From contig CAJVPJ010000434.1 in assembly GCA_910592205.1 (NCBI GenBank), positions 1 to 25,322 on the forward strand: a stretch of 25,322 nucleotides of DNA. Direction: 5' to 3'. The notes beneath the pieces are model-generated. The model was given only the letters and a program-made list of their open reading frames with translations, made no database searches and was not told where the DNA came from. Positions 1 through 11,088 of the stretch are shown here, in pieces. Positions within the stretch are counted from its first letter, which is position 1. Every line of letters starts with the position of its first letter. The translations under genes and the position numbers were made by a program. The stretch is from Paraglomus occultum (Eukaryota; Glomeromycota; Glomeromycetes; Paraglomerales; Paraglomeraceae).

Positions 1-2230
1 TGTTGATATTTTTTAGCATTGAAGTTTTAGTGAACAAAACAAACGCAAAATTCCGGATATTTATGACGACCACTGTAAAATAGTTTGAATATATATTTTT
101 TATTTACTGTAATTGTTGGTAACAATTTTAAAATAAATGTTAACTATAAGCTGGAATCTATATCATTGATAAATTTGATCTGGTATTAAAGATAAAGTAG
201 TTAAATACTTTATGAAGAAGAGCTCTAACGACTGACTGCTTATAGTAAATTTATTAAAAATGTAAGTATTTATGCAGTAATTGTTATACTTTTACCAGAA
301 AGGAGAGATCGCATTCAGAAATTATAATGTTCAAATGTTGTTATTCTTTTGTTGCTGTAACTTTTCCATGCCTTCCGGCTTTTTGCAGATCAGGATTTTC
401 TCAGTAATTCGTTATTGTACTGTACGGCTAGTTCTGTTAAGCCGGCTGTATACTTTATTAGTTAAAGCCATGGTTGGGGTGAAGCCACCGGACGTCCGGT
501 CGACTGCGGCAGAGCACACCAAAGCTTTCGTAGTTAAGTCTACTATCTACAACAGAGTAATAATTCTTCATTATAAAAAAAAACAAAACAAAACAAAACA
601 AAACATATATATGCTAGTGCTGGTTGGCGAAGGTAAGGCTTACTTTGTTGAAGTCAAATTGCTGCATTTCGTAAGGTATGGTGCTAATATTTGGTAAAGT
701 GTCGAAGTTTTCAAGGAAGGCTCCAAGCATTCCCGAGTACGAGTACAATTGAGAGTTCTTAGATTTTTAGAAAGTCACATTGTCCTACAAGAAGACGGCA
801 TTCCGTGTATGCATTGGCGTTTGTCAAACTGGAGTGTAAAAAAATATTTCTCTTCGAATATGGAACGTTGCTGATTTCTTGAGGTATTGGGACAAAGGAA
901 GGAATTCGCAGCCTTGTTGATGACTTTTTGCAAGATTGACAAGTTGGGAGTTTTGTTTACCGTTACCGATACGAGCATATCGTCTATTTCAATTGATGGA
1001 TATGATTGAAATAAAGGGAAAGTTGATAAATCTTCCTGCGTAACCAAAACATCAATGGTCATTTCTCAACTTTGATTTAATGGCAATATACGATTTGTTG
1101 TATGTTGAAAATAAAAATACTTTTATTAAAGCAAAATTTATGCTGCAATTGTTCAAATATAGTGATATTAGTGGAATGTTTACGTTGGCACAATTTTTAC
1201 GAATAATAAAGTTACTATTACATCGTGTTAATAGATTGTTATAATTTGATGTAAATGGGATTGTATAAAGTTGATGTCATTATTTTGCTTAAAAATTATT
1301 TTTATGACATTATTTCATATGAATAATAATATTACATATTAAAGTTAAGCCTTATAAACAGTCATGACATGTAATGGAACCGAGAGAATAAAAGAGAATG
1401 GTACGTTTGGTTTCAATTGTCATTTGATGATTCTTCATTCAAGCAAGTTTTTATTGGGTAAAAAGTAGTTCGAGAAATCAAACTATCGTATGCACTAGTG
1501 TGTTGATTCAGACCTTTTTGTATTGAAATAAGAGACGTTTATAGTTTATTCATAGTTTAATACCGTGTTGGAAGAAAGTTTAGAAAGTTGGAAGGGAATA
1601 TCAAGGTTTAGTTTACAAATTCGTAGTAGTGCAAGCAGCCAACGTCTTCCGTTGAACGAATTTAAGCAAGCGTTTAAGATTGTTGTAGGTATTGGTACTG
1701 CGATTGTTGTATCTTTATATAATTTCTTATAATGATGTAAATATCAATGTTGTATCGTGTGGATAAAATCATTACTGCATTATTGATATCGGTCGTTGTG
1801 AAACAAAAAATAACAACAAATAATTGCATGTATGTTATCGGTTTAAATATAATTAATACATTAAATATTTATAACTTTATTTATAAAATATTAACATATT
1901 ATTATTTAGACGTAAAATATTGTATTAGTATGTAAACTTTAATAATTGGTATACTGTTAATTGATACGCTGTTTATATTAACGACTAATATACGGTAATT
2001 ATGTTAATTTTTATCTGAATTGGTTTAAAGTTAGTTCAAAGATGAAATCGGTTGATCAGCTAGTACTTTGATTGTATATTATATTATATATACATCAGAA
2101 TATAAGATATTTTACTTTTCCAAATTTAGTCAAAAACGTAGTATTGCTTCCACGTGCAAAAGGTAGGTATTAGTATCAAGTTACACAGACACGTAGCGAT
2201 ATTAATATAATAATAAAGACGAACACACTG
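1..2230. other. Gene-free AT-rich stretch
   Basis: No coding region can be supported here. An (AAAAC)n microsatellite lies at about 574-604, and a perfect 12-bp palindrome (CCGGACGTCCGG) at 488-499 sits in a short GC-richer patch (465-535). A 95-codon open frame on the minus strand (1062 to 775) has no family resemblance that I recognise, no neighbouring exon and no obvious promoter, so I treat it as chance or a decayed fragment. The rest is AT-rich sequence with stops in all frames. Confidence 0.6.
574..604. repeat. (AAAAC)n microsatellite
   Basis: A run of A is followed by about five AAAAC units. It is a simple-sequence repeat in non-coding DNA with no visible function. Confidence 0.85.
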
Positions 2231-2610
2231 GAGTTTTTGAGGTCTTAATTCAGCACACATCGGTGACCCCCTGATTTACTGTGCTTTTTATTGATATACT
2301 GCTCTTCGCCGTTCACGATAATAAATAAACTTGTTACCCACTAACCACGTTGAGGTGGCAGCACATCAAGTGGAGAACCCACTTGGTTAAGCGCGCAATA
2401 ATAACGCACTTACTATCACTTGCGTTGACTGTCATTATGCCAACAACAAGAAGCGCCACTGCAACATCGGCGTCTTCGAGGGACGCTGCCGCCACGTCGC
2501 CGTCCTCAAGGGACGTTGCCAAGTTATCTCGGATTTTATTAATCTAGAGATATTAAATTGCTCTAAGAATCAATTCCATCGCCACATCAGTGTCCTCAAG
2601 AGACGCTGCC
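2231..2610 (+). repeat. 30-bp GC-rich repeat, possible decayed LTR element start
   Basis: Three copies of a 30-bp unit lie at 2461-2490, 2491-2520 and 2581-2610. The third is displaced by exactly 60 bp (2521-2580), so it keeps the 30-bp phase. On the plus strand a short frame starting at the ATG at 2436 reads the repeats as a Ser-Ser-Arg-Asp-containing decapeptide, then stops at about 2545. Upstream, at about 2252-2272, is the phrase CAGCACACATCGGTGACCCC, which resembles the junction between an LTR end and a primer-binding site in some retroelements. No gag, protease or polymerase frame follows. What is seen is the repeat; the LTR reading is conjecture. Confidence 0.4.
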
Positions 2611-2933
2611 ACGATAGTGTCTGGCCCTTTGAAGAGGTTAGTATGTTAAAAAGTAGAAGTTTATTTTATTATTGGGGTATGAGGAACATAGCAATCGCGT
2701 AGCACCACCTGTCTCTCTCCGTTGGGACTATGTCGTAGTCAATAGGCTACCCAAGGGATTGAGTTCCGTAGGCATTAAGGATATTCTAGATGCAATGCAG
2801 TTTAGATAAGATTTGTGAACTTTTACTGGTCCTCTATTACTTAACTTCAATAATATGTATTATTTCAGCAAATGTCTAACTTATTCTTCCTTGTATTGCA
2901 GGACCGACACTTATATAATTGTAAAAACAGCCA

Positions 2934-3023
2934 CCACCACCCCCACCACCACCACCGCCAACATAAACATTATAATGTTAATTTTTTTACGCCTACGGTG
3001 GAGGTGGAGGTGGTCAGGCTACT
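2934..3023. repeat. CACC-run / GGTGG-run imperfect inverted repeat
   Basis: A CCACCACC-type tract at about 2931-2959 is followed, after about 38 bp, by a GGTGGAGGTGGAGGTGG tract at about 2997-3014. The two can pair as an imperfect hairpin. Inside the loop is a perfect palindrome, AACATTATAATGTT. In the plus strand the first tract translates to a His-rich run, but the flanking frame is short and unconvincing, so this is annotated as DNA structure rather than as a gene. Confidence 0.55.
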
Positions 3024-3140
3024 GCGAAAAGTCGGGTGGTCGTGTGTGGGGTTTATGTAATACTATTATGTAAATAACTAATAATTGGCATGATGCAATT
3101 GAATAATTTTGGGGATATATCATGTGTATAACTATGATGA

Positions 3141-3705
3141 GCGAAATCAATCTTTATCGCTAGAAACCCTAAATCAGCAAGTAAGAATTGTATGCTTATA
3201 AAATTTACAAGCATGTTAGGAGTAACTGTTGTCCATGTATGTGCAAAAAATTGACATGAAGATTTCTCAACAATAAAAAAATGTTCCGAATGCGGCCAGA
3301 ATATTAAGTACGATTTCGAAGTTGCATATAACAATCTACTTGATTTTTCGAAAACGCGAAATCATTCTTTATCGCTAGAAATCCTAAATCAGCAAGCAAG
3401 AATTGTATGCTTATAAAATTTACATACATGTTAATCGTAACTGTTGTCCATGTGTGTGCAAGAAATTGACATGGAATATTAAGTACGATTTCGAAGTTGC
3501 ATATAGCAATCTACTTGATTTTTCGAAAACGCGAAATCAATCTCTATCGCTAAAAAGCCCAAATCAGCGACCAAAAACCCTATGCTTATGAAATTTACAT
3601 GCAAGTTAAAAGTAATTGTTGTCCATGTGTGTGCGAAAAATTGACATAGAATATTAAGTATGATTTTGAATTTGCATATAACGATCTGCTTAATAGATTT
3701 CGCAT
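3141..3705. repeat. ~175-bp tandem repeat, three copies
   Basis: Three head-to-tail copies begin with GCGAAATCA at 3141, 3356 and 3531. Copies 2 and 3 have a period of about 175 bp. Copy 1 is 215 bp because it carries about 40 bp of extra sequence (about 3259-3299) after its TTGACATG. Landmarks common to the copies are TTTATCGCTAG near the start, AAATCAGC, TATGCTTAT(A/G)AAATTTACA, TTGTCCATGT and AATATTAAGTA(C/T)GATTT. Copies 1 and 2 are the most alike and copy 3 is more diverged. There is no coding potential. It may be an isolated satellite monomer cluster or the internal repeats of a decayed element. Confidence 0.85.
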
Positions 3706-3935
3706 CAAACGAATTGGTATAGTCACATGTAAATATTTCGTAATATTATTGGTTACGGAAAAATAATCAACACAATGTAGTGTAGTACAAACTGACTGAT
3801 AGTAATAAAACCTCTAAAAAGTTTAGATATTTCTAATTCAGCAAGAGGGAGCCGGCTCTGAGGGAAGTTGTTCAATCAAATTTCTGATAAATCAGACATT
3901 TTTATTACACGCGATGTGTTGGTCAGATCTCTATA

Positions 3936-4052
3936 TACAGTAATGTTATAACGAACTTTGGTATTAGTATATCATGCTAATTTAGGCAATATTCGTTAAA
4001 CTGAATGATTTTCTTACTAGTGGGCTTGAAATTCGTTATATCGTTATACAGA
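3936..4052. mobile_element. Pogo/Tigger-like terminal relic
   Basis: Two oppositely oriented arms, TACAGTAATGTTATAACGAAC (3936-3956) and an approximate reverse complement at 4031-4052 (contains TTCGTTATA and ends near ATACAG), bound a 117-bp block. CAGTA-type ends with TTATAACGAA next to a TA dinucleotide are typical of pogo/Tigger (Tc1-mariner superfamily) termini. No transposase frame is present. A possible distant partner end, reading ...TTACTGTA, lies at 6666-6673. The family assignment is from memory of terminal motifs and is tentative. Confidence 0.4.
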
Positions 4053-4113
4053 TTTTAAGTGTTAAACCGGCAGCTAAACATACAGTATGAATGAATCGGT
4101 TCCATTAAACCTG

Positions 4114-4155
4114 CTTCGTTATAAGGCTATTTTTGTTAAAACGAACCTTCGTTAA
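4114..4155 (+). repeat. Diverged 42-bp repeat, copy A
   Basis: Matches 6692-6733 at 31 of 42 positions without gaps. Ten of the eleven differences are transitions, and three copy-A CpGs are TpG or CpA in the other copy. The sequence (CGTTATAAGG..., ...TTCGTTAA) is similar in flavour to the pogo-like arms just upstream, so both are probably pieces of the same repeat family. Confidence 0.5.
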
Positions 4156-5252
4156 CATTTGTATAGTCAATAGAGCGAAATACTCGAACCCAAAGCCACT
4201 GAGTACATGTACTTTGGTCGCGCCAGCAAACACAGTATTATTAATGCTATCAATGTTCTTTCTTTATCAACCCATCCCTGTATGTCATTTTCCATGGATT
4301 GGTGTTTCGTAGGTAAAAGTTTTTTAGAGTTGATACAACAATGCCTTTTCCCTTCACGTAAAGTGTAGATTTCAATTAATGAGAAAGTTCAAGTTTTTTA
4401 TCAAATAATTTTTCCACAAATTTTCGATTTCTTTTAGTATTTTCGCTCGCTGAGTAATTTAACGGCTTTAGATTTTACTTTAAAATTTTCTTATTGATTC
4501 AGGTTTCTGGTTTATGTCGTAGAGCTTATTGCAAGTCTTATAACGCAGCGAAAGACTGAGATCAAGTCCAATTAATAGCCCGCAAAAGAATTCAATAGAA
4601 GGAAGCATTGTAATTGATCGATTGTAAATTTGGTTTTTAAGTAAAACATGAATAAATGGTGTTGCTTTTATAACCTATCCTCCCATTTCACACGCCATTA
4701 AATCTTGAAACAATTAAGATTAATTTGTTGATCAAACGGTTTTGCGCATCAATCTCCTAAGATTTATTAATTTTCATACTTATCCATTATTTAATATGAT
4801 AATGGGTTTGCTGGTCATAAATCGTGTACTTGGGGCACAAGGAACCAAAATAATCATATTTATTGTCCAGTAGTATATTCTTGGGACGCAATCGTCAGGT
4901 GATAAATCCCCTCCGCAGTCCCATGATCAACGTTAATTTAGAATAGTTACACGGCGTAATGCATTTTCCGCACCGTGACGGAAATCCGTGTCAGACGCAA
5001 AAATAGTCATTCCGTGACAAACGCTATAATTAGCTTGGAATTTTATTCGCTCTTTAGTTACTTTCTGTGACGAATTTTCCGTGTCAGAATAAGATGTATA
5101 AGTAGCTCATATTCCATTGAAAAAAGACTCATGCTTGATCATAATTGGTGCGTTGAAACAACGGATGAGATTATTTATCCATGGAATATTAAATAAACGA
5201 GTTTTGAATTTTCTTTTTTTTATCATTGAAATATTAATTAACTAGATATGTC

Positions 5253-5347
5253 TATAAACGGCTCACATAAAAGCTGTAAGGTTTCGGTATAAACAGCCCA
5301 TTTAAGCTGTAACGACTGATATATAAACGGTTTATTTAAGCTGTAAA
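5253..5347. repeat. 35-bp hairpin minisatellite, three copies
   Basis: Three tandem copies start with TATAAAC(G/A)G at 5253, 5288 and 5322 and end with AGCTGTAA. In the middle copy the ends ACAGC...GCTGT can pair, so the unit is a short imperfect hairpin; the outer copies show the same arms with substitutions. Non-coding. Confidence 0.7.
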
Positions 5348-6691
5348 ATATTCGTTGATTAATTACGCAAATAGCGAAACGGGAGTGTATAATTAACGTT
5401 GCAAACAATTAGTGTTTAATATTAATTAGTTTTAATATAAACAAGCCCGACTAGTCGACATACCAAATCGAAGATTGTTCTATTTAAACTAGAATAAATA
5501 ACTCTCGTTACTATATCATAGAAATCCTTATTTAGATACGAGTATGGAAGGTATATCGCATAAAAAGTGAAGAAGAGCGCACGTTAAATAAGGTCATTTG
5601 TAATTTTAGATCCAGTTGCAAAAGCGATTACCGGAATAAAGACGGTGTGCTGAAGCTAAGTTAGGACATTTTCCTGTCAGAAAACACGTATACGCGAAAG
5701 CTTATCGTTTCCCACAACCCGACTGCCGACCGCATATAATTGTCATGGATATCCAACAACATAAACGAGTAACTATTTGCTTATATTTCCAGTCTTTGCT
5801 TTTTGCTTGGTTTATCATAACTTGATGCTAACGTTGTTTATTATTATTATTTTCGTTCCACTCGATAAATTTTATAAGTAAATTTTTCTTTGTCTAGATA
5901 ATTCTCGAGAATGTTGATGTTATTTATTTAAAACACATAATTTTTTTTTACATATGCGTCTAACAGTGCAGTAATTTTTTGGCTCCATGGTGGATTTAAC
6001 GCAAATTAATTTTATTTTATATTTTTATAGTGATAGGCCTATATTAAATATAAACATGTTATACCTTAAACATATTCTTATATATAACAGTATAATTATT
6101 AGTTACATCTTGTATTAATACAAATTTAAAATAAAGCTAAAAATTAGTATATGGGTTTGTACTAGAGTCACAGTTGTACCACTCAAGTAAAGACTTCCCA
6201 ACTATTAGTATTGTTTATATTAATGTGATCTTAGCCAACTATTTTTAGCTCCTCACTTAATCAAATGTTCACTTTTATTTTGTTTGGTTTTGTTGCAGTC
6301 TGCCCCATTTATACACGGCTTTATTAGAATCAGAAATTTATTCTAATGCAAGGATAAAAGAAGATAGAATGTCTGTCTGCTTTCAAGGCTTTTCATTTCA
6401 CTAGGAAACACACGGAAGAAAGTCTTGCGAAAAGTAACGGAAGCAATATAGTAGTCTCTGATTAATAGAGTTTGGAAAAAAACTTTCTGTAGTGAAATGA
6501 CAAGTTAATTTTTTAGTCACTCAGGAATAATGTCATTAAATTTTTCTAGACAACAATTGAGCGTCCAGCTAATAAGACATGATTAGTTACACATGCCACG
6601 TTGTAAAGTCAAAGTGCCCGTTACATCACCTGACTTGTTAATGTAAACTATTTGCTAACGGGGACTTACTGTAGTTCAAAAAAACCCCCAG

Positions 6692-6733
6692 CTCTGTTAC
6701 AAAGCCATCTTTGTTAAATCAGATCTTTGTTAA
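6692..6733 (+). repeat. Diverged 42-bp repeat, copy B
   Basis: Second copy of the 4114-4155 segment, enriched in C-to-T and G-to-A type differences relative to it. It lies about 20 bp to the right of a TTACTGTA motif (6666-6673) that could be a decayed transposon end. Confidence 0.5.
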
Positions 6734-7665
6734 TACTATGCATATTGTTTTTTATGCCGCGTGGCTTTGGCTACTTCCACTATCAGTATGAATGACTCTT
6801 TATCATACATCAACGTCAACTCATCGTGTAGATCTATCCACATCTCTAATTTTTTTCCCATGGTCTCTCGCCTGTTAGACTTTTTTTTACAAATATAAAA
6901 GCTTATGAACAAATAGATTTAAAGTGTACGCTGACACGTTAGAATCTGCAAACTGCATAATACTTGCTTCTAATTTAGTAGTTAATTATAGATGGGATCA
7001 GACATGATATTTAAGGTACCTCCGAGTTGAAATTACCTTGTTATAGTTTAGTCGCCCTTGCAAAAAATAAAGTAATTTGCTTATACCTAACACTACGCAT
7101 ATTATGCAGCCCATAATATGGTTATCGACATACCGTTTTTATATTCCCTTTGTCTTCGTTTTATTTTTGCAAATTCGTCTCACTAATTTGTTATAATTGA
7201 CATTCAGTTAATACATTAACTTGTATATAGCATCGTGAGAGGTCTAGCATTTTTACGATGCGATATACTTGTCGAAATCTTATCAAAAATTTATAGTATG
7301 ACAAAATGGTAAGGTTGCATAGAGTGCAGATATAGTTCACCGGCTTTTCTTATTCCCAGAACAATGTAACCATTGCCTGATATGATTTCGTTGACTCGTA
7401 CGCCGAAATACAAATCCGTCACTCGCCTTTGGCGTTCGAAATGACTGAATTTATCTATCTTCCGGAAAGCTTTCGGTTGAACACCAAAGTATAATAATGC
7501 ATTTCAATAAGATACTTCCACGTATGTTTATTACATAAATGCATATACCATTTAGTCAATAGATATAATTACCCCCCCTCCCCCAAACTTCTTTAGCATA
7601 TACAGATCCGGAACAATATGTTCGTTTGAGGGAATTTATTCAAAGGGGTTCGAATTGTTTATCTG

Positions 7666-7708
7666 TTTGATGCGACATGATTGGCTGCAGATCATGTTGT
7701 CAATCAAA
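7666..7708. repeat. Imperfect inverted repeat
   Basis: The left arm (7666-7681, TTTGATGCGACATGAT) pairs with the right arm (7691-7708, ATCATGTTGTCAATCAAA) around a 9-nt loop. A two-base bulge is needed on the right arm. It is a possible small hairpin or MITE scar; no function is visible. Confidence 0.5.
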
Positions 7709-9536
7709 CTACCCCCCACTTCCCATCGCTGGGAATCTGGCGGAATGCTCTACAATCACAAGAGATGTGAATGATAATAGTAAGCAGTATGATACAATCG
7801 TGTTACTTTAAAAAAGACATTCTCTTTCTGTATTATATTATATGAGAAAAGTTCTGATCATCTGTAAATTGCGCAAATTGACCGTCCGCTACTTTTAGAT
7901 TTCAATATACAAGGAATTCCTTTCCCTACATGTATACACGTATAGACACTATATACCAAAATAACTTGGCAAGTTTTTAATAAACTTTACACAACATTGC
8001 TGCTTTTTAGGTATTCTCATACTCACGAATATGGTTTCTGGTACACAGACCGTAGGCAAGACATGAAACCAATTTACATGTGTTGCATTCTTGTTTCACG
8101 TCTGGCCGAATTGTATGTTTGTTATCTACTATTATATAAAATTGGCATTCCAGTAAAGCGCCTGAACTGCGGGAAAAATCAAAGCATAATCGATTGTTCA
8201 CACACGGACCCGCAAAAAAGAGATTAACATTATTATTGTCGTTATGATGTCGGATGCTGCTTGACGTAATAGTATATCAGTTTGCTTATTACAATGTCCA
8301 TTTTTTGATTAGTATTAATTCACATTTCAATTTGCATTTGGTCAATGTCCAAGATGCAGACGCAAAATACGCATGGTAACCTCTTAGGCACCAGTATAAC
8401 TGATTGGCCTTTAAATTTATCTGTAGAGTGACATCACTCTCGGTTGACACAGGTGCATTTTGGGCTGTGCGAGATGCCTTATTAGTTTACCGTATGGATT
8501 TGGAGTCTTGGAAATTATCGTTTCAACACAAAACTATAACCGGACACATTGTCCGTATTTTATCTAAGCTTTTGTAATATTAAAATTAATTATATTGGAT
8601 ACTAGTAGATATTTATAGCCTACCGCTATCATCTTTACTCTATTCTGAAACCCAGTGTTTGAATCTTATTCGAGACCTATGAGTAGTCATTCATTAAACA
8701 TCAAAAGAGATTTCACTAACAAACCAATCGGCATTTACAAAGCATCTACATTACTAACATTTTGTGACCAACTTAACTATTCCAAAAATAGAAACTTTGA
8801 AGAAATTTGATACGTGTTCAAACTGATTACCCACTATCGAAACAAATCCCGCCCGCTCTTTTTATTGAGTGGTCACGTTATTTCCAATAATAGTATCCCA
8901 TATGCACACGGAACCCATCTCATATTATGTGCCTTATGTGCCAACACTTTCGTTCAATCATACGAGCAAATTAAATTAAATTATACTTGTATCTTTTGCA
9001 TTGCGTGCAGCCCTCCAATGAGAACGGGGAGTGGCAGATGATCGACCAAATAAAGATAACAGAAATAGGGAGTGGATAGTTTGGTTATGTTATCGGATGA
9101 TGACGGGTTTCGCATCAAATATATACATACATATTAATATATGCTTTAGACATTACACTATATTCCTCCATCACATTAAAGACTATTACGATGCAGGGTC
9201 ATCTGCTTATTCGGTGCCACCCATTGTGATAATAAACAAAAAATAGCTACTGTTTTCTGATGCCAAATTTCCCATATATACACGCCTCATTGCCACCCTA
9301 TTCACATCGCCCTTCTTCCGCTTTCCCGCATAATCATCAACAACCACTCGATTTTAGATACTTTCTCATCCATCGAAGGGACGACCAGCAATATCATAAA
9401 TATAAATAAAGAACAAAAAAAAAATCTTATACGTAAAATAATTAAGAATAGAATGTTTAACGGTTAAATCAGACTAAATCAACGTTTTCAAATCGACGAA
9501 CTTTTTACAATTTCAATTATTTATCACCCTCGTCCC

Positions 9537-9546
9537 TATATATAAA
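9537..9546 (+). promoter_or_regulatory. TATA box of the methyltransferase gene
   Basis: TATATATAAA lies 31-40 nt before the ATG at 9578, following a pyrimidine-rich CACCCTCGTCCC stretch. The placement suits a core promoter with a very short 5' untranslated leader. Confidence 0.5.
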
Positions 9547-9577
9547 CTAAAAGCAAAAACTCCTCCCAATTAAAGAA

Positions 9578-11088
9578 ATGGGCGCAAATTTGTCAGTAAA
9601 GAAACGCTCAAAACACAAAAAATCTTCTTCCGATGCTTCCAACAATTCAGACAGCTCCAACACTTTTGCCTCTTCTGCATCCTTTGATCCATCCTCGCTC
9701 TCACAAACTCGATCTTCTGATGGTAACTTTCAGTACATAGACGGTAGGCGCTACCATATTGCAGAGCAAACACGCTACGCATTGCCCGATGACGACGAGG
9801 AAGTATATAGATTACAAGTCGTACACTATCTATTAAGATATGTTTGGAATTCAAATTTTTCCGCTCCTGTTGAGGAAATGCTCCAGAATGGCGCGCATGT
9901 GTTGGATGTTGGGTAAGTATGCAACCGGGTGGGCGACTATTATAAGAATAAGAGTAGAGTGGAGTGGAGTGGAGTGGAGATTCAATCGACTTGTCGAACT
10001 AAATTACAAGGATAGAAAAGAAAAATAGGAACCATGTTGCTCACCTCATATACAATTTATTCCGACTGATCCAAGGTTTATGCATTGACACTGCTGACAC
10101 ACACTCTCTTTTCCCTTTATTCTAGCTGTGGCCCAGGCACATGGACTCTCGAACTCGCCAGCGAGTACCAACAGTCGACCTTTGTCGGCGTAGATATTTC
10201 TCCAATGTTTCCATCAGAAATCAAACCAAAGAATGTATCATTTCTTCAACTCAACGCAACCAAAGGACTCCCGTTCCCTGATGATACGTTTGACTACGTT
10301 TTCATCCGGTGGTTGACTACCGCGTTTACTGAAGAACAATGGAAAAATGCGATTCTACCGGAATTGGTTAGGGTTTGCAAGCCTAACGGATGGATCGAGG
10401 TAATCATCGAAATATACGAAATGTTTGATAACATCAATTTAAGTCATATATTGACAGATTCTTTTTTTCCCGACAGTTGGGTGAACCGGATCTGAGGTTA
10501 GTCAATTTGGGCACGAACGGTAGCAGATGGAATGCAGCGCGTAAGTATATATTTCCTCACCTATCCGAATTTAACCTTTACAAGATCCAATGCTAACAAT
10601 ATTTCCGTTATTCATTCACTTTCTCTCTTGCAATTCTATTGCTTCCAGTCTCATCATACCTGAGTAAAATTCAAGTAAATCCTTCAACTTGCTATACACT
10701 TCTCGATCTCGTAAGCTCGTTCGACTCGCTCTCGGAGCTCTCTACTGACTCGCGAGATATAAAACTCGGCTCATGGGGCGGCAAAGAGGGTGCTTTAGCT
10801 GCACAAGATTGTTCGGATTTCATGAAAGCGATGGGACCGAGATTGTATGAATTACTGGGAATGGATGGAGAAGAGTATGCAAGATTTGTAGAGACGGTTA
10901 TGCGAGAATTTGACACAGGAAGGAGTTTCATGAAATATTTCAGAATTTGGATCAGAAAGGAACATGAAATGAATGGATTAAAGGGTGAAATGATAAAAAA
11001 GAAGAAGAAGGATAAAAAAATGATGAAAGAAAGAGTGGATGTGAAAACAAATCATAATGGGATGAGAAATGCTGTAGGGATTCAGTAA
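9578..11088 (+). CDS. Class I SAM-dependent methyltransferase, four exons
   Basis: Exons 9578-9912, 10126-10399, 10477-10540 and 10649-11088 join to a 370-residue protein; all introns are GT-AG and phases fit. The first intron splits the SAM-binding motif I, which reads DVGCGPGTW (110-118) only after splicing. FVGVDIS (131-137, Asp135 for the ribose) and the strand-4 region LPFPDDTFDYVFIRW follow, then ELVRVCKPNGWIE at the second splice. This matches Methyltransf_11/25-type proteins that I associate with a large Rhizophagus family; substrate unknown. The N-terminus is MGANLS followed by a basic and then Ser-rich stretch (1-50), which fits N-myristoylation. The C-terminus carries a Lys-rich tail (KKKKKDKK, 341-348). 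The ATG is the first in frame after a TATA box, and a poly(A)-like AATAAA lies about 265 bp past the stop. Intron 1 contains a GGAGT microsatellite. Confidence 0.88.
9950..9979 (+). repeat. (GGAGT)n microsatellite in intron 1
   Basis: Five to six near-perfect pentanucleotide units lie inside the first intron of the methyltransferase gene. It would be length-polymorphic but has no coding effect. Confidence 0.8.

Larger units (their letters stand above)
3706..9577. other. Long gene-free tract with decayed repeats
   Basis: About 5.9 kb with no supportable gene in either strand; the few open frames (for example at 7997-8227, 8814-9041 and 9031-9246) are short, overlap each other and resemble nothing I know. 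Recognisable structure is limited to the pogo-like termini, the 35-bp minisatellite and small hairpins (CATATTATG/CATAATATG at 7098-7120; an imperfect stem at 7666-7708). A C-rich patch lies at 7571-7584. Confidence 0.6.

Noticed and set aside
281-697. 138-codon plus-strand open frame
   Set aside because: It starts at a TTG, contains the AAAAC microsatellite, has Cys/Phe-rich low-quality sequence and no recognisable family, so it is probably chance.
775-1062. 95-codon minus-strand open frame
   Set aside because: The composition is plausible, but there is no motif, no adjoining exon with fitting splice sites and no known relative; kept only as a remark in the intergenic entry.
2334-2547. Overlapping frames on both strands over the 30-bp repeat
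   Set aside because: Both are by-products of the GC-rich repeat. The minus-strand one in particular is simply its antisense.
2855-3073. His-rich and Thr-rich short frames
   Set aside because: They result from the CACC run being read in different frames; there is no gene-like context.
4175-4200. GGTTCGA-like motif (minus strand), considered as a tRNA T-arm
   Set aside because: No matching acceptor stem, D-arm or anticodon arm at the required spacing. Similar lone motifs at about 7647 and 11881 fail for the same reason.
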